A stretch of 64,000 bases of DNA from Faecalibacterium taiwanense (GCF_036632915.2 NZ_CP155552.1:1364001-1428000); one strand, 5' to 3'. Numbered from the stretch's first letter, positions 1 through 9,876 are shown. The notes: generated by a model not told the origin, from the letters alone. Made by a program: numbers and translations.

Positions 1-548
1 GCTTCCACGCCCGCAATGGCAAAAATGCCAACGCGGCCGTGGTAGTGAGCGTGGGAGGCAAGGACTTTGCAGACGATCCGCGCCGGGCCATCGCGTTCCA
101 GCGGGAGCTGGAAGCCAAAGCCTACGCCGCTGGGCGCAGTGCAGGGGAGTATGCCGCTCCGGCAGAGAACATCCAGAGCTTTCTGGAAGGGCGCGGTCAG
201 CTGAACATTGGACGCGTGCAGCCTACCTATGACCGCGGCGTTGCTGCGGCAGACCTCGGCGCACTGCTGCCGCAGGAGCTGGCCGAAACGCTGCGGGCGG
301 GCCTGCGCGCCTACGAGCGCAAAATTGCGGGTTATACCGCGCCGGAAGCGATCCTTACGGGTCTTGAGACCCGCACCAGCAGCCCGGTGCGGCTGAAGCG
401 GGAAGAAAATTTTGAATGCACCCAGCTGGCAGGTCTGTATCCCTGCGGCGAGGGTGCCGGATATGCGGGCGGCATCATGAGCGCCGCCGTGGATGGCCTG
501 CGGGTGGCCCGCGCCATCATCAGCCGGTATGCACCGGCAGAAGGGTGA
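1..548 (+). CDS. FAD-dependent dehydrogenase (COG2509 type), C-terminal part
   Basis: The reading frame is open from base 3 and runs to a stop at 548, so the gene begins upstream of the window; 181 residues are visible. The opening FHARNGKNANAAVV and the closing LYPCGEGAGYAGGIMSAAVD are characteristic of the uncharacterised FAD-dependent dehydrogenase family COG2509, in which the C-terminal glycine-rich stretch helps hold FAD. The substrate of this family is unknown. The next gene starts 10 bases after the stop, so the two are probably co-transcribed. An ATG at 39 lies within the open frame and is internal, not a start. Confidence 0.8.
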   Translation, partial: FHARNGKNANAAVVVSVGGKDFADDPRRAIAFQRELEAKAYAAGRSAGEYAAPAENIQSFLEGRGQLNIGRVQPTYDRGVAAADLGALLPQELAETLRAGLRAYERKIAGYTAPEAILTGLETRTSSPVRLKREENFECTQLAGLYPCGEGAGYAGGIMSAAVDGLRVARAIISRYAPAEG

Positions 549-558
549 GAAGAGTTTG

Positions 559-1908
559 ATGAACGATCGTGAAAACGATACAATGAGAGAGAATGAGGGC
601 CGTCAGGTGCAGCAGGAGCTGGAAAACCAGCTGCGCGCCTTTGGCGATACCGTGTCGGATGCCTTTGCCCATGGCTTTGAGGGCAAAGGGGAGGACATTG
701 GCGACCGCGCCTATGGTGTGGGCCGTGCGGCGGTGAATGCTGCAAACTTTGGCCTTGGCGAAGCGGCAAAGGCGTTCCGCAGCAGCCGGGAGGAATACTA
801 CCGCAGCCGTCAGAATGCGCAGAAGACGAAACAGGGCTTGAATGAGGACTGTATCAACGCGCAGGCCGCAGGTGTTTCCGGCTGGTTCCGGCAGATGTTC
901 GGCAAGGCAGAGACGACCCCGGCAGACGAGATCCGCGCCAGTGCCAAAAAGCGCTACAGCGCAGGCTGTGCATTGCTGGCAGTCGGCATCACGTTTACGG
1001 TGATCTTTGGCATCACGGCGGTTTCCTGTCTGGGTGCGGCGGGCCTGTTTACGCCCAATGCGGCGGTTCTGCAGGCTCTTCTGCAGGACAGCTTTATGGC
1101 TGAAAATGCTGCAGCCATGGGCAGCTTTGCGCTGGGGGCGGTGCGGATCACCGGCTGGTGCTTTGCGGCTGTCACCGCCGTGTTCGTGTGGATGATCACT
1201 GCCGGTGCGTCCCGCCTGAAGGCCAGCAAGACGCTGCTCCGTCTGGCCGAGGCAGCAGAAGGCTTTGACTGCAAAAAGGGCCTGCCGCTGGAAGCCGTGG
1301 ACGAGAAAAAGGCCCGGGCACTCAAGCGGGTGCGCAGATTCATCCGCAATGGCTGGCTGAGTGCATGGGTGGACGAAAAAGCGGAAAAGCTTTACCTGAC
1401 TGCTGAGGATTACCGTGCCGCGCAGGAGGCTGCCGCAGCCTCCAAGGCACCGCCGCAGCCGGAACCGGAGGCAGAAAAAACGGACGATGTGCCGCTCAAT
1501 CTTGAGACAGCGCGCCGCTTTGCTGCCGTGTTGCAGCAGGAAAAACAGCTGATGCAGGATGCGCAGGGCCGCGAAGAGCTGGACCATATGCAGACCACCA
1601 CCACTGCCATCTGTGACTGGCTGGAAGCACACCCGGAAAGCCTGCCCAAGGCCCGCCGCTTTGCGGAATACTATATCCCCACCACCCTCAAGCTGCTGCA
1701 CACCTACAACGATGTGCAGGGCCAGCAGGGCGAAAACGCCGAGACCATCCGCCGCGATATCGCGGGCATCCTTCACACGCTGAATCAGGCCTACGACACC
1801 CTGTATGATACGCTGCTCTCGGATGTAGCGATGGATGTCTCTTCTGAGATCGCCGCCCTGCAGGGAATGCTGGCCAACGACGGCCTGACGGGAGGAAATT
1901 TTGAATGA
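559..1908 (+). CDS. XpaC-like membrane protein (5-bromo-4-chloroindolyl phosphate hydrolysis family)
   Basis: Protein of 449 residues from ATG 559, preceded by the purine-rich AAGGGTGAGAAGAG; a second in-frame ATG at 583 is possible. The N-terminal 130 residues are charged and rich in Glu/Arg. Two hydrophobic segments, near residues 133-164 and 187-217, look like transmembrane helices. The last 150 residues are helical and match the XpaC family pattern, with a tyrosine-rich YYIPTTLKLLHTYND core followed by paired helices and an acidic end. XpaC was named from chromogenic-substrate hydrolysis; its natural role is not known and the partner is often a TelA-like protein, which is not seen here. 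The stop overlaps the recJ start (ATGA), indicating translational coupling. Confidence 0.65.
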   Translation: MNDRENDTMRENEGRQVQQELENQLRAFGDTVSDAFAHGFEGKGEDIGDRAYGVGRAAVNAANFGLGEAAKAFRSSREEYYRSRQNAQKTKQGLNEDCINAQAAGVSGWFRQMFGKAETTPADEIRASAKKRYSAGCALLAVGITFTVIFGITAVSCLGAAGLFTPNAAVLQALLQDSFMAENAAAMGSFALGAVRITGWCFAAVTAVFVWMITAGASRLKASKTLLRLAEAAEGFDCKKGLPLEAVDEKKARALKRVRRFIRNGWLSAWVDEKAEKLYLTAEDYRAAQEAAAASKAPPQPEPEAEKTDDVPLNLETARRFAAVLQQEKQLMQDAQGREELDHMQTTTTAICDWLEAHPESLPKARRFAEYYIPTTLKLLHTYNDVQGQQGENAETIRRDIAGILHTLNQAYDTLYDTLLSDVAMDVSSEIAALQGMLANDGLTGGNFE

Positions 1909-4037
1909 CCTACCGTGCATGGAATCTGAAGCCGCTGGACCGTGCCGCGCTGCGGGAGCTGACGCAGGCGATTGCGGAGCAGGCCACCGAAGAACTGGAA
2001 TATAACGCACAGAACGACGAGCCGTGGAGCGAGCAAAAATATGCGGCCACCCTTGCCGCCCAGCAGAAGGAAAATGCCCTGTTGGCGGGCGTGCTGACGG
2101 CCCGCGGCATTACCGACCCTACCGAAGCACTGACCCTGCTTGCCGGTGAGGAAGAATTGAGCGCCCCTTCGCTGCTCACCGATATGGACAAGGCCTGCGA
2201 GCGCATCTGGCGGGCCATTGACGAGGGCGAGACCATTGTGGTGTTCGGCGATTATGACGTGGACGGCGTGACGGCCACGGCCCTGCTGTACCAGCATCTC
2301 AAGGGCATGGGGGCTACCGTAAAATGTATGCTGCCCAGCCGCGAGGGCGACGGCTACGGCCTTTCGCGCAATGCCATCCGTTCCATCCACGATAAGGGCT
2401 GCAAGCTGATCGTGACGGTGGATAACGGCATTTCTGCTGTGGAAGAAGCCGATTATGCCGCTGAACTGGGCATTGACCTGATCATTACCGACCATCATCT
2501 GCCGCCGGAAACTCTGCCCAAGGCCATTGCCGTGGTAGACCCCCGTCGTGAGGACGACACCAGTCCCTTCAAGGGCCTGTGCGGTGCAGGCGTGGCGTTC
2601 AAGCTGTGTGCCGCACTGGATGGCTGCCCGCCGGAAGAAATGCTGGACTACTGCGGCGACCTTGCCGCTGTGGGTACTGTGGCGGACGTGATGCCGCTTA
2701 CCGGCGAAAACCGCACCCTTGTCAAGGCGGGCCTGCGCCAGCTGCAGAACACGGACCGTCCGGGTCTGGAAGCGTTGCTGGAAGAGGTGGGCCTTGCGGG
2801 CAAACCGGTCACCGCAGAAAATGTCAGCTACGCCATTGCGCCCCGCATCAATGCGGCTGGCCGCATGGACAACGCTGTTACGGCTTTGCAGCTGGTGATG
2901 TGTGAGGACCCGGACCGCGCCGCAGAGCTGGCCCATAAACTGAACGAGATCAATACAAAGCGTCAGGAGACAGAGCTGCAGATCTTCAAGGCCGCGCAGG
3001 AACTGCTGGAACAGGAACCGGAGCGGCTGGAAGACCGCGTGATGCTGCTGTGGGGCCGCGATTGGCACCCCGGTGTCATTGGCATCGTGGCATCCCGGCT
3101 GGTGGAACGCACCGGCCGGCCTGTGATCGTGGTGACGATCGACGAGCACGGCGAATGCAAGGGCAGCGGACGCAGCGTGCAGGGCTTCAATTTGCATGCC
3201 TGCATTGGTGCCTGCGCAGATCTGCTCATCCGCTACGGCGGCCATGCCATGGCTGCGGGCCTTTCGGTGCGGGAAGAAAATCTGCCCGCTCTGCGCCGCC
3301 GCCTGAACGACTGGGCAGCACGGGAATGCCCGGTGCTGCATACCACCCCGCTGGAGTGCGACCTGCCCATCCATCTGGACCGTGTGACCGTGGAAAGTGT
3401 GCGGAAGCTCGACCAGCTGGCTCCCTATGGGGCCGAGAACCCGACCCCGGTGTTCCTTTTGCAGAACGCCGTGCTGGATGGGGTATACCCGGTATCGGAG
3501 GGCAGGCACAGCCGTCTGCGCTTGCGGCAGGGCAATGCCAGCGTGTATGCCGTGTGGTTCGGTATGCCGCCGGAACGGCTGCCCTATGCCATGGGCGATG
3601 TGGTGGATGCTGCGCTGAACCTTTCGGTCTACGATTCGCCCCGGGGCGCACAGCTTTCGGGCCGCATTCTGGACCTGCATCCGGCAGGGCTGGGCACAAA
3701 GCTTGCGGAGCAGGCTGCTTTTGTGGTGGCGCTGCGCCGCGGCACACCCCTGACTGAGGAACAGAAAAAGCTTATTACGCCTGAGCGCAGTGATATCGTC
3801 ACAGTGTACCGTGAGCTGCAGGCGCGCCGCTGGCACGCAGAAGATCTGCAGCCGCTGTGCGCAAAACTGGGCGAGGAAAATACAGGCAAAACGCTGGTGG
3901 CGGTCACGGCCTTGGAACAGGTGGGACTGATCGCCACGGTGGAAAAGGGTGGGGCAAAATATCTGGAGCTTGTGCCTGCGCAGGGCAAAAAGAACCTTGC
4001 GGATGCCCCGGTCCTGAAATGTTTGGAGGGAATGTAA
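1905..4037 (+). CDS. recJ: Single-stranded-DNA-specific exonuclease RecJ
   Basis: 710 residues. RecJ degrades single-stranded DNA 5' to 3' in recombination and repair. The DHH phosphoesterase domain is clear: FGDYDVDG at 114-121, VDNG at 172-175 and ITDHH at 194-198 supply the metal-binding aspartates and histidines. The DHHA1 domain has the RYGGHAMAAG motif at about 443-452. A C-terminal OB-like region and a further 150 residues follow, giving a length usual for Firmicute RecJ, longer than the 577-residue enteric form. The start at 1905 has GGAGG eight bases upstream and overlaps the preceding stop. The rel gene starts two bases after the stop, so recJ-rel-dtd form one transcription unit. 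Confidence 0.95.
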   Translation: MTYRAWNLKPLDRAALRELTQAIAEQATEELEYNAQNDEPWSEQKYAATLAAQQKENALLAGVLTARGITDPTEALTLLAGEEELSAPSLLTDMDKACERIWRAIDEGETIVVFGDYDVDGVTATALLYQHLKGMGATVKCMLPSREGDGYGLSRNAIRSIHDKGCKLIVTVDNGISAVEEADYAAELGIDLIITDHHLPPETLPKAIAVVDPRREDDTSPFKGLCGAGVAFKLCAALDGCPPEEMLDYCGDLAAVGTVADVMPLTGENRTLVKAGLRQLQNTDRPGLEALLEEVGLAGKPVTAENVSYAIAPRINAAGRMDNAVTALQLVMCEDPDRAAELAHKLNEINTKRQETELQIFKAAQELLEQEPERLEDRVMLLWGRDWHPGVIGIVASRLVERTGRPVIVVTIDEHGECKGSGRSVQGFNLHACIGACADLLIRYGGHAMAAGLSVREENLPALRRRLNDWAARECPVLHTTPLECDLPIHLDRVTVESVRKLDQLAPYGAENPTPVFLLQNAVLDGVYPVSEGRHSRLRLRQGNASVYAVWFGMPPERLPYAMGDVVDAALNLSVYDSPRGAQLSGRILDLHPAGLGTKLAEQAAFVVALRRGTPLTEEQKKLITPERSDIVTVYRELQARRWHAEDLQPLCAKLGEENTGKTLVAVTALEQVGLIATVEKGGAKYLELVPAQGKKNLADAPVLKCLEGM

Positions 4038-4038
4038 A

Positions 4039-6378
4039 ATGCCAGAGGGAAAGAAAGCTGCGGTCCCTGCACCGAAGCCGGTGCGGGAAGAGGATCTCTA
4101 CTCCGCAAAGACCCACCTGCATCAGCCGGTACCGGTGCAGGAAACGGCTACCGTTTCTGCAACAGCACAGCTGGCCGATGCCCCGGAAGGCGCGCTGCCT
4201 TCGGAGGTGCGGCCGGAGATCGTTACCTGGGAAAAACTGTGTGAGGCCATCAAGGCCAGCGGCCGCTCCTACAATATGGAGATGATCGAAAAGGCATATA
4301 ACCTTGCCAACACTGCCCACAAGGGGGTGTGCCGCCGCAGCGGCGAGCCGTATATCTGCCATCCGCTGGCTGTGGCACGACTGGTGCTGGATCTTGGCAT
4401 GGACTCCGAGAGCATTGCTGCGGCCCTGCTGCACGATGTGGTGGAGGACACTCCCACTACACTGGACGACCTGAAAGCCGCCTTTGGCGAGGAAGTTGCC
4501 CTGCTGGTGGACGGCGTGACCAAGCTGACCAAGATTCAGTTCTCTAACATTGAGGAACTGCAGGCTGAAAACCTGCGCAAGATGCTGCTGGCCATGAGCC
4601 GCGATGTGCGCGTGATGATCATTAAGCTGTGCGACCGGCTGCACAACATGCGCACCGGTGATGCATGGCCGGAACAGAAGCGCCGCGATAAAGCCCGCGA
4701 GACCATGGAGGTGTATGCCCCCATCGCCAACCGTCTGGGCATCCTGAACGTGAAGGAAGAGCTGGAAGACCGCAGCCTGCATTACCTTGACCCTGTGGGC
4801 TACGAGGAGATCAGCCGGATGCTCAGTGAGCGTGCAGGCGAGGAGTTCCTTGCAAAGGTGTCCGGTGTGATCGAGCGGCGGCTGGCCGAAAGCGGCATTG
4901 AGGGCGCTACCATCAAGCGCCGCGTCAAGAGCATTTACGGCATCTATCGCAAGACCATCATGCAGAACAAGTCCTTTGATGAGATCTACGATATCTATGC
5001 GGTGCGGGTCATTCTGGATACGCTGGCCGAGTGCTACAGCACTCTGGGCCTCATCCACGATATGTACCATCCGCTGCCCAACCGCTTCAAGGACTATATC
5101 TCCACTCCCAAGCCCAATGGCTACCAGAGCCTGCACACCACCGTCATCGGCCACGAGGGCATCCCCTTTGAGGTGCAGATCCGCACCCGCAAGATGGACG
5201 AGCAGGCCGAGTACGGCGTTGCGGCTCACTGGAAGTATAAAGAAGGTCTGGATGGCCACGACAAGCTGGACGAACGTCTGGCATGGGTGAGCCAGCTGTT
5301 GGAAAACCAGCGCGTCAGCGAGGATTCCGGCAATCTGCTGCACGACCTCAAGAGCGACCTGCTGCCGGAGGAAGTGTTTGCCTTTACGCCCAAGGGCGAT
5401 GTCATCAACCTGCCCACCGGCGCTACCTGCATCGATTTTGCCTATGCGATCCATTCGGCGGTGGGCAACCGCATGGTGGGCTGCAAGGTGAACAACCGCA
5501 TGGTGCCCATCGACCACATCGTTTCCACCGGCGAGATCATCGAAGTGATCCTTGGCCCGGCGGACAAAGGCCCCAGCCGCGACTGGCTCAAGATCGTGCG
5601 CACCAGCGAAGCGAAGAGTAAGATCCGAAACTGGTTCAAAAAGATGCGCCGCGAGGAAAATATCACGCAGGGACGTGATGCACTGGCCCGTGAGCTGCGC
5701 AGGGAAATGATCATCATTCCGGACGACCAGCTGGACGATTTTATCAACAGCTGTTCCCGCCGCCTGCGCCAGAACAATGCCGAGGAACTTTATGCCGCCA
5801 TCGGCTACGGCGGCATGACCATTGCCAACTGCCTGCCCAAGCTCAAGGAGGAGTGGCAGAAGCTGAAAGCTTCGGAGGAAAAGGCCGGGGAAGACCTGCC
5901 CAAGGTGGACCTGAGCCGTGTGCACGCTACCGACGGCGTGGTGGTGGAAGGCTTCGATAACACCCCCATCAAGTTTGCCAAGTGCTGCAGCCCGCTGCCG
6001 GGCGACCCCATCGTGGGCTTTATCACCCGCGGCTTTGGCGTTTCCATCCACAAGCAGAGCTGCGTGAACGCCATTTCCAGCATGAAGGATCCCACCAACG
6101 CCCCCCGCTGGGTCAAGGCGTACTGGGCCGACAGCGTCAGGGACAGCTATAAGGCCGGCATTGAGATCATTGCGCTGAACCGCAACGAGCTGCTGCAGGA
6201 TGTGCTGGCTGCGCTGGCGGATATCCGGGTGCCCATCTATGCGGTGAACGCCCGTCAAGTGGAAAACAACTGCGCCATGGTCAGCCTGACCATCGGCATC
6301 AACAATACCGAGCACCTCAACCGTGTGGTCGCAAGACTTTCCAAGGTGAAGGACGTGCTCAAGGTGACAAGGAGCTAA
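4039..6378 (+). CDS. rel: Bifunctional (p)ppGpp synthetase/hydrolase (Rel/SpoT family)
   Basis: 779 residues. It makes and degrades the alarmone (p)ppGpp during the stringent response. After an unusual N-terminal tail of about 60 residues comes the HD hydrolase domain (ICHPLAVARL, LLHDVVEDT with H132-D133). The synthetase domain carries YDIYAVRVI and FKDYISTPKPNGYQSLHTT. The TGS domain (FTPKGDVINLPTGATCIDFA) follows, then a zinc-finger-like helical part containing FAKCCSPLPGD, and a C-terminal ACT domain ending at residue 779. Both catalytic centres look intact. GGAGG precedes the ATG, and the gene sits between recJ and dtd, the common Firmicute arrangement. Confidence 0.96.
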   Translation: MPEGKKAAVPAPKPVREEDLYSAKTHLHQPVPVQETATVSATAQLADAPEGALPSEVRPEIVTWEKLCEAIKASGRSYNMEMIEKAYNLANTAHKGVCRRSGEPYICHPLAVARLVLDLGMDSESIAAALLHDVVEDTPTTLDDLKAAFGEEVALLVDGVTKLTKIQFSNIEELQAENLRKMLLAMSRDVRVMIIKLCDRLHNMRTGDAWPEQKRRDKARETMEVYAPIANRLGILNVKEELEDRSLHYLDPVGYEEISRMLSERAGEEFLAKVSGVIERRLAESGIEGATIKRRVKSIYGIYRKTIMQNKSFDEIYDIYAVRVILDTLAECYSTLGLIHDMYHPLPNRFKDYISTPKPNGYQSLHTTVIGHEGIPFEVQIRTRKMDEQAEYGVAAHWKYKEGLDGHDKLDERLAWVSQLLENQRVSEDSGNLLHDLKSDLLPEEVFAFTPKGDVINLPTGATCIDFAYAIHSAVGNRMVGCKVNNRMVPIDHIVSTGEIIEVILGPADKGPSRDWLKIVRTSEAKSKIRNWFKKMRREENITQGRDALARELRREMIIIPDDQLDDFINSCSRRLRQNNAEELYAAIGYGGMTIANCLPKLKEEWQKLKASEEKAGEDLPKVDLSRVHATDGVVVEGFDNTPIKFAKCCSPLPGDPIVGFITRGFGVSIHKQSCVNAISSMKDPTNAPRWVKAYWADSVRDSYKAGIEIIALNRNELLQDVLAALADIRVPIYAVNARQVENNCAMVSLTIGINNTEHLNRVVARLSKVKDVLKVTRS

Positions 6379-6381
6379 AAC

Positions 6382-6843
6382 ATGCGTGCAGTCATTCAGG
6401 CGGTGTCTTCCGCCAGTGTGCGGGTAAACGGCGGTGAGCCGCGGGCCATCGGGCCGGGCCTTATGATCCTGCTGGGTGTCAGGGATACCGACAGTCTGGA
6501 CATCGTGCCCAAGCTTGCCGATAAATGCGCAGGCCTGCGCATCTTCCCGGACGCAGAGGGCAAGCTGAATCTCAGCGCAAAGGACCTTGGCTATTCGGCT
6601 CTGGTGGTGAGCCAGTTCACCCTTTACGGCGACACGAAAAAAGGCTACCGGCCCAGCTTTATCAAGGCCGCAAAGCCGCCGCTCTCCGTGGATGCTTACG
6701 AGCTGTTCCTTGCAGAGATGAACAAACAGGGCCTGAAGGATGTTCAGCACGGCGAGTTTGGCGCGGACATGCAGGTGGCTCTTGTGAACGAAGGACCCTG
6801 CACCATTATCATCGATACCGACGAGTGGAAGAAAAAGGAGTGA
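6382..6843 (+). CDS. dtd: D-aminoacyl-tRNA deacylase
   Basis: 153 residues, the normal family length. It hydrolyses D-amino acids wrongly attached to tRNA and so protects translation. The N-terminus MRAVIQAVSSASVRV and the internal SQFTLYGDTKKGYRPSF are diagnostic, and the C-terminal GPCTI corresponds to the family Gly-cisPro motif (usually GPVT), here with Cys in place of Val. The start codon lies three bases after the rel stop with AAGGAG just inside the rel end, so it is part of the recJ-rel operon. Confidence 0.95.
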   Translation: MRAVIQAVSSASVRVNGGEPRAIGPGLMILLGVRDTDSLDIVPKLADKCAGLRIFPDAEGKLNLSAKDLGYSALVVSQFTLYGDTKKGYRPSFIKAAKPPLSVDAYELFLAEMNKQGLKDVQHGEFGADMQVALVNEGPCTIIIDTDEWKKKE

Positions 6844-6848
6844 CCGCC

Positions 6849-7466
6849 ATGCAGGCTTTTCATATTCCGGGCGCTGCGCCGCTGTATACCAATACCTTCC
6901 TGCTCATTTCCGACGCAGGCCATGCCGTGGTCATTGATCCGTCGGCAGATGCGCAGACCTACGATAAAATTTTAAAGGAAAACAATGCGCAGCTCACCAC
7001 CATCCTGTGCACCCACGGCCACTACGACCATGTGGGCAGCGCCGAAGCCTTGCGCACCGAGTGGAACGCAAAGCTCTACTGTGAGGCTGCCGACCTTGCA
7101 GGCGACCGCATGTATCCGCTGAGCGCAGCGGACTGCGGCTACGCAGAAGGGGAGACTGTCTCGGTAGACGAGCTGCAGTTCACGGTCTGGCACACGCCCG
7201 GCCATACGCCCGGCGGCGTGGTGCTGCTGTGCGGCGAGTATCTCTTCTGCGGCGATACCCTGTTTGCAGGCAGCATCGGCCGTACCGATCTGGAGGGCGG
7301 CAGCAGTGCACAGATGGCCGAGAGTCTGCGTAAACTGGCAAAGCTGCCCATCCCGCGCGGCACGCAGGTGCTGCCCGGCCATGGCGAGTTCTCCACCTTT
7401 GGCGATGAACTGGACAACAATTACTTCATCCGCAGCGCTGTGCGCGGCAACAATGATTTATTTTAA
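6849..7466 (+). CDS. Metallo-beta-lactamase-fold hydrolase (glyoxalase II-like)
   Basis: 205 residues from ATG 6849, five bases after the dtd stop, with AAAAAGGAG across the dtd end as ribosome site. The frame is open further upstream but that part only overlaps dtd. THGHYDHVG gives the zinc-binding HxHxDH motif; later ligands are in WHTPGHTPGG, FCGDTLF and LPGHGEFS, all in the expected order for the glyoxalase II/YcbL branch. Likely a thioester or lactone hydrolase; the substrate cannot be told from sequence. The dtd-MBL-hemZ order is common in Clostridia. Confidence 0.88.
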   Translation: MQAFHIPGAAPLYTNTFLLISDAGHAVVIDPSADAQTYDKILKENNAQLTTILCTHGHYDHVGSAEALRTEWNAKLYCEAADLAGDRMYPLSAADCGYAEGETVSVDELQFTVWHTPGHTPGGVVLLCGEYLFCGDTLFAGSIGRTDLEGGSSAQMAESLRKLAKLPIPRGTQVLPGHGEFSTFGDELDNNYFIRSAVRGNNDLF

Positions 7467-7478
7467 AGAGTGAACAAC

Positions 7479-8948
7479 ATGAAGATTTATATTACCGGCC
7501 TGCCTTCCGGCTACGAAGTGGAGCATCTGGTGCGTTTGTTTTACCCCATGGCACCGCTCACCCTCACCCCGCCGGAGAACGCCGAGGACTGCGTCTGGGC
7601 AGAAAAAACGCCGGACGGCCTGCATGCACTGGTGCGTCAGGACGGCAGAAGTGCTGAACGACACGCACCGCTGCCCGCGCCTGTGGAACAGGGCGGCGAG
7701 ACCCCGGAATTCAGCCTTGCCAGCCTGACCTATGATCTGCTGCGGGATTGGACCGGCATCCGCCCGCCATGGGGCAAAATGACCGGTGTGCGCCCGGTGC
7801 GGCTCATCCACGACAAGCGCGCCGCAGGCTGGACGGAAGCGGAGATCGACCGCTTCTTCCTTGACCGGTTCGACTGCTCCCAGCAGAAATACCAGATGGC
7901 CAAGGCCATTGCCGACCTGCAGGAGCCAATTTTGAAAGTGGGCAATGAACCCGGGACCTACAGCCTGTACATCGGCATCCCGTTCTGCCCGTCCCGGTGT
8001 AGCTACTGCAGCTTTGTCAGCTGCAATCTGGACCGCGACCGCAAGATGGTGCAGCCTTATGTGGACTGTCTGTGCAAAGAGGTGGAAGAGATCCGCATTC
8101 AGGCAGACAAGGCAGGCCTGAAACTGTGCAGCATCTACATCGGCGGCGGCACGCCCACCAGCCTGTCTGCCGACCAGCTGCGGCAGCTGATGGGCACGGT
8201 CCGGGCGAATTTTGACCTCTCGAAGGTCGTGGAATATACGGTGGAGGCGGGCCGTCCGGACTGCACGGATGCCGAAAAGCTGGCGGTCATTAAGGAATAC
8301 GGCGCTACCCGCATCTCCATCAACCCGCAGACCTTCTCGGACGAGGTGCTGGCGGGCATTGGGCGCAAGCACTCGGCGCAGGACATTCTGGACTGCTATG
8401 CCGAAGCGCGCAAGGCCGGTCATGATGATATCAACATGGACCTGATCGCCGGCCTGCCCGGCGACACGGTGGAAAGTTTTGAGCGCAGCCTGCGGCAGGC
8501 CATCGCGCTGGACCCGGAGAACATCACCGTGCACACCCTCACCCTCAAGCGCGCTTCCCGCATCGTCATTGAGGACCAGAAGGAAAACGACTACGCTGAC
8601 GTCGCCGCCATGCTGGAAAAGTGCAATCTGCTGGCCGAGGCGGGTTACCGGCCCTACTACCTCTACCGCCAGAAGAATACTCTGCAGAACCTGGAAAACG
8701 TGGGCTGGTGCAAGCCGGGCCACGAGGGATATTACAACATCTATATCATGGAGGAAGTCCAGACCATCCTCTCCGCCGGTGCAGGCGGCAGCACCAAGCT
8801 GGTGGCCGACGGCGGAAAACGGATGCAGCGCATTTTCAATTTTAAGTATCCGAACGAATATATCCAGCGTTTTGCGGAGGTGCTGGAACGCAAAAAAGGA
8901 GTGGCTGATTTTTATGATCACGATTTGGGTACCCAAACGTCTGGTTGA
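7479..8948 (+). CDS. hemZ: HemZ-type radical SAM protein (coproporphyrinogen dehydrogenase family)
   Basis: Radical SAM enzyme of 489 residues if ATG 7479 is the start; a GTG at 7470 in the same frame is possible, but AAAGAG at 7465-7470 is spaced properly only for 7479. The cluster-binding motif PFCPSRCSYCSF supplies the CxxxCxxC cysteines near residues 170, 174 and 177, after a roughly 160-residue N-terminal domain typical of HemZ and absent from HemN. IYIGGGTPTSL and DLIAGLPGD are the SAM-binding strands. HemZ is proposed to oxidise coproporphyrinogen III without oxygen, but no other haem genes are nearby, and HemN-like proteins include other functions. It overlaps the next gene by 35 bases. 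Confidence 0.85.
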   Translation: MKIYITGLPSGYEVEHLVRLFYPMAPLTLTPPENAEDCVWAEKTPDGLHALVRQDGRSAERHAPLPAPVEQGGETPEFSLASLTYDLLRDWTGIRPPWGKMTGVRPVRLIHDKRAAGWTEAEIDRFFLDRFDCSQQKYQMAKAIADLQEPILKVGNEPGTYSLYIGIPFCPSRCSYCSFVSCNLDRDRKMVQPYVDCLCKEVEEIRIQADKAGLKLCSIYIGGGTPTSLSADQLRQLMGTVRANFDLSKVVEYTVEAGRPDCTDAEKLAVIKEYGATRISINPQTFSDEVLAGIGRKHSAQDILDCYAEARKAGHDDINMDLIAGLPGDTVESFERSLRQAIALDPENITVHTLTLKRASRIVIEDQKENDYADVAAMLEKCNLLAEAGYRPYYLYRQKNTLQNLENVGWCKPGHEGYYNIYIMEEVQTILSAGAGGSTKLVADGGKRMQRIFNFKYPNEYIQRFAEVLERKKGVADFYDHDLGTQTSG

Positions 8949-9876
8949 GATCGATCTGTACAATGTGGCAGCCCGCAGCCCGCAGGCACTTGCCGACCTG
9001 AGTGAGCAGAGCTATGCCCAAAGGATAGATTACGCCGCCCAGAAGGTGCAGCTCTCCGGCGCAAAGATCGTCATGCTCACCGGCCCGTCGGCCAGCGGCA
9101 AGACCACCAGCGCCCACTGTCTGGCGAAAGCTTTGCAAAAGCGCGGGACTCCGGCGCAGGTGGTCAGTCTGGATAATTTCTTCAAAGGCGCAGAGTTCTA
9201 TCCGCGCCTGCCGGACGGCACGCTGGACTACGAGAACCCCGATACGCTGGATCTGCCTCTCATCAAGCAGTGCCTGCGGGAGCTGAGCGAGATGGGCAAG
9301 ACCGTGCTGCCCATCTACGATTTCTCTGCCGAAAAGCGCTCGGCAGAGGTGGAGCCCATCGACCTGCAGGGCGGTGTATGCATCGTGGAGGGCATCCATG
9401 CGCTGAACCCGGAGCTGACCGGCCTTGTAAAGGGCGACGACATCTACCGCATCTATGCAGGCCTGCGGGAGGAATACTGCATCGATGGCCGCCGCGTCAT
9501 CAACACGCAGGATATCCGCCTGTGCCGCCGCACCCTGCGGGACGCTGCAGCGCGCGGCCGCAGCCCGGAAAAGACCCTTGCCATGTGGGACCGCGTGCTG
9601 GACGGTGAGACGCGGTATATCAAGGGCTTCAAAACTACGGCAGACTTTTTGCTGGATACCTCCTTTACCTACGAGCTGGGCCTGATCTCCAAGCTGCTGG
9701 GCGTGGTGCGCCGTCAGTTCACGCTGGAAGGCCACAATGCGGAGCTGTGGGACGAGACAGCCCGCCGCTTTGAGCATGTGGCACCGCTGGAGCTGGAGCT
9801 GCTGCCGGAGGACAGCATGCTGCGGGAATTCTATGGCGGCGCAGCCGACCGCAGGGCACAGAATGCCGATGTGTGA
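8914..9876 (+). CDS. Uridine kinase-like nucleoside kinase
   Basis: 320 residues from ATG 8914, overlapping the hemZ end by 35 bases; AAAAAAGGAG lies about 13 bases upstream. The Walker A loop GPSASGKTT is at 57-65, followed by VVSLDNFF, DYENPDTLDLPL and YDFSAEKRS, the order seen in uridine kinase/phosphoribulokinase-type P-loop kinases. In Clostridia such proteins often carry an N-terminal TGS/threonyl-tRNA-synthetase-like domain; here only about 50 residues precede the kinase, so that domain is missing or very short. The likely reaction is phosphorylation of uridine or another nucleoside, but specificity is unproven. Confidence 0.8.
   Translation: MITIWVPKRLVEIDLYNVAARSPQALADLSEQSYAQRIDYAAQKVQLSGAKIVMLTGPSASGKTTSAHCLAKALQKRGTPAQVVSLDNFFKGAEFYPRLPDGTLDYENPDTLDLPLIKQCLRELSEMGKTVLPIYDFSAEKRSAEVEPIDLQGGVCIVEGIHALNPELTGLVKGDDIYRIYAGLREEYCIDGRRVINTQDIRLCRRTLRDAAARGRSPEKTLAMWDRVLDGETRYIKGFKTTADFLLDTSFTYELGLISKLLGVVRRQFTLEGHNAELWDETARRFEHVAPLELELLPEDSMLREFYGGAADRRAQNADV

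Noticed and set aside
3904..6750. 948-codon open frame on the minus strand opposite rel and dtd
   Set aside because: It lies wholly opposite genes with clear catalytic motifs, has Leu/His/Gln-rich shadow composition and no ribosome site. Long antisense frames are expected at this G+C content.
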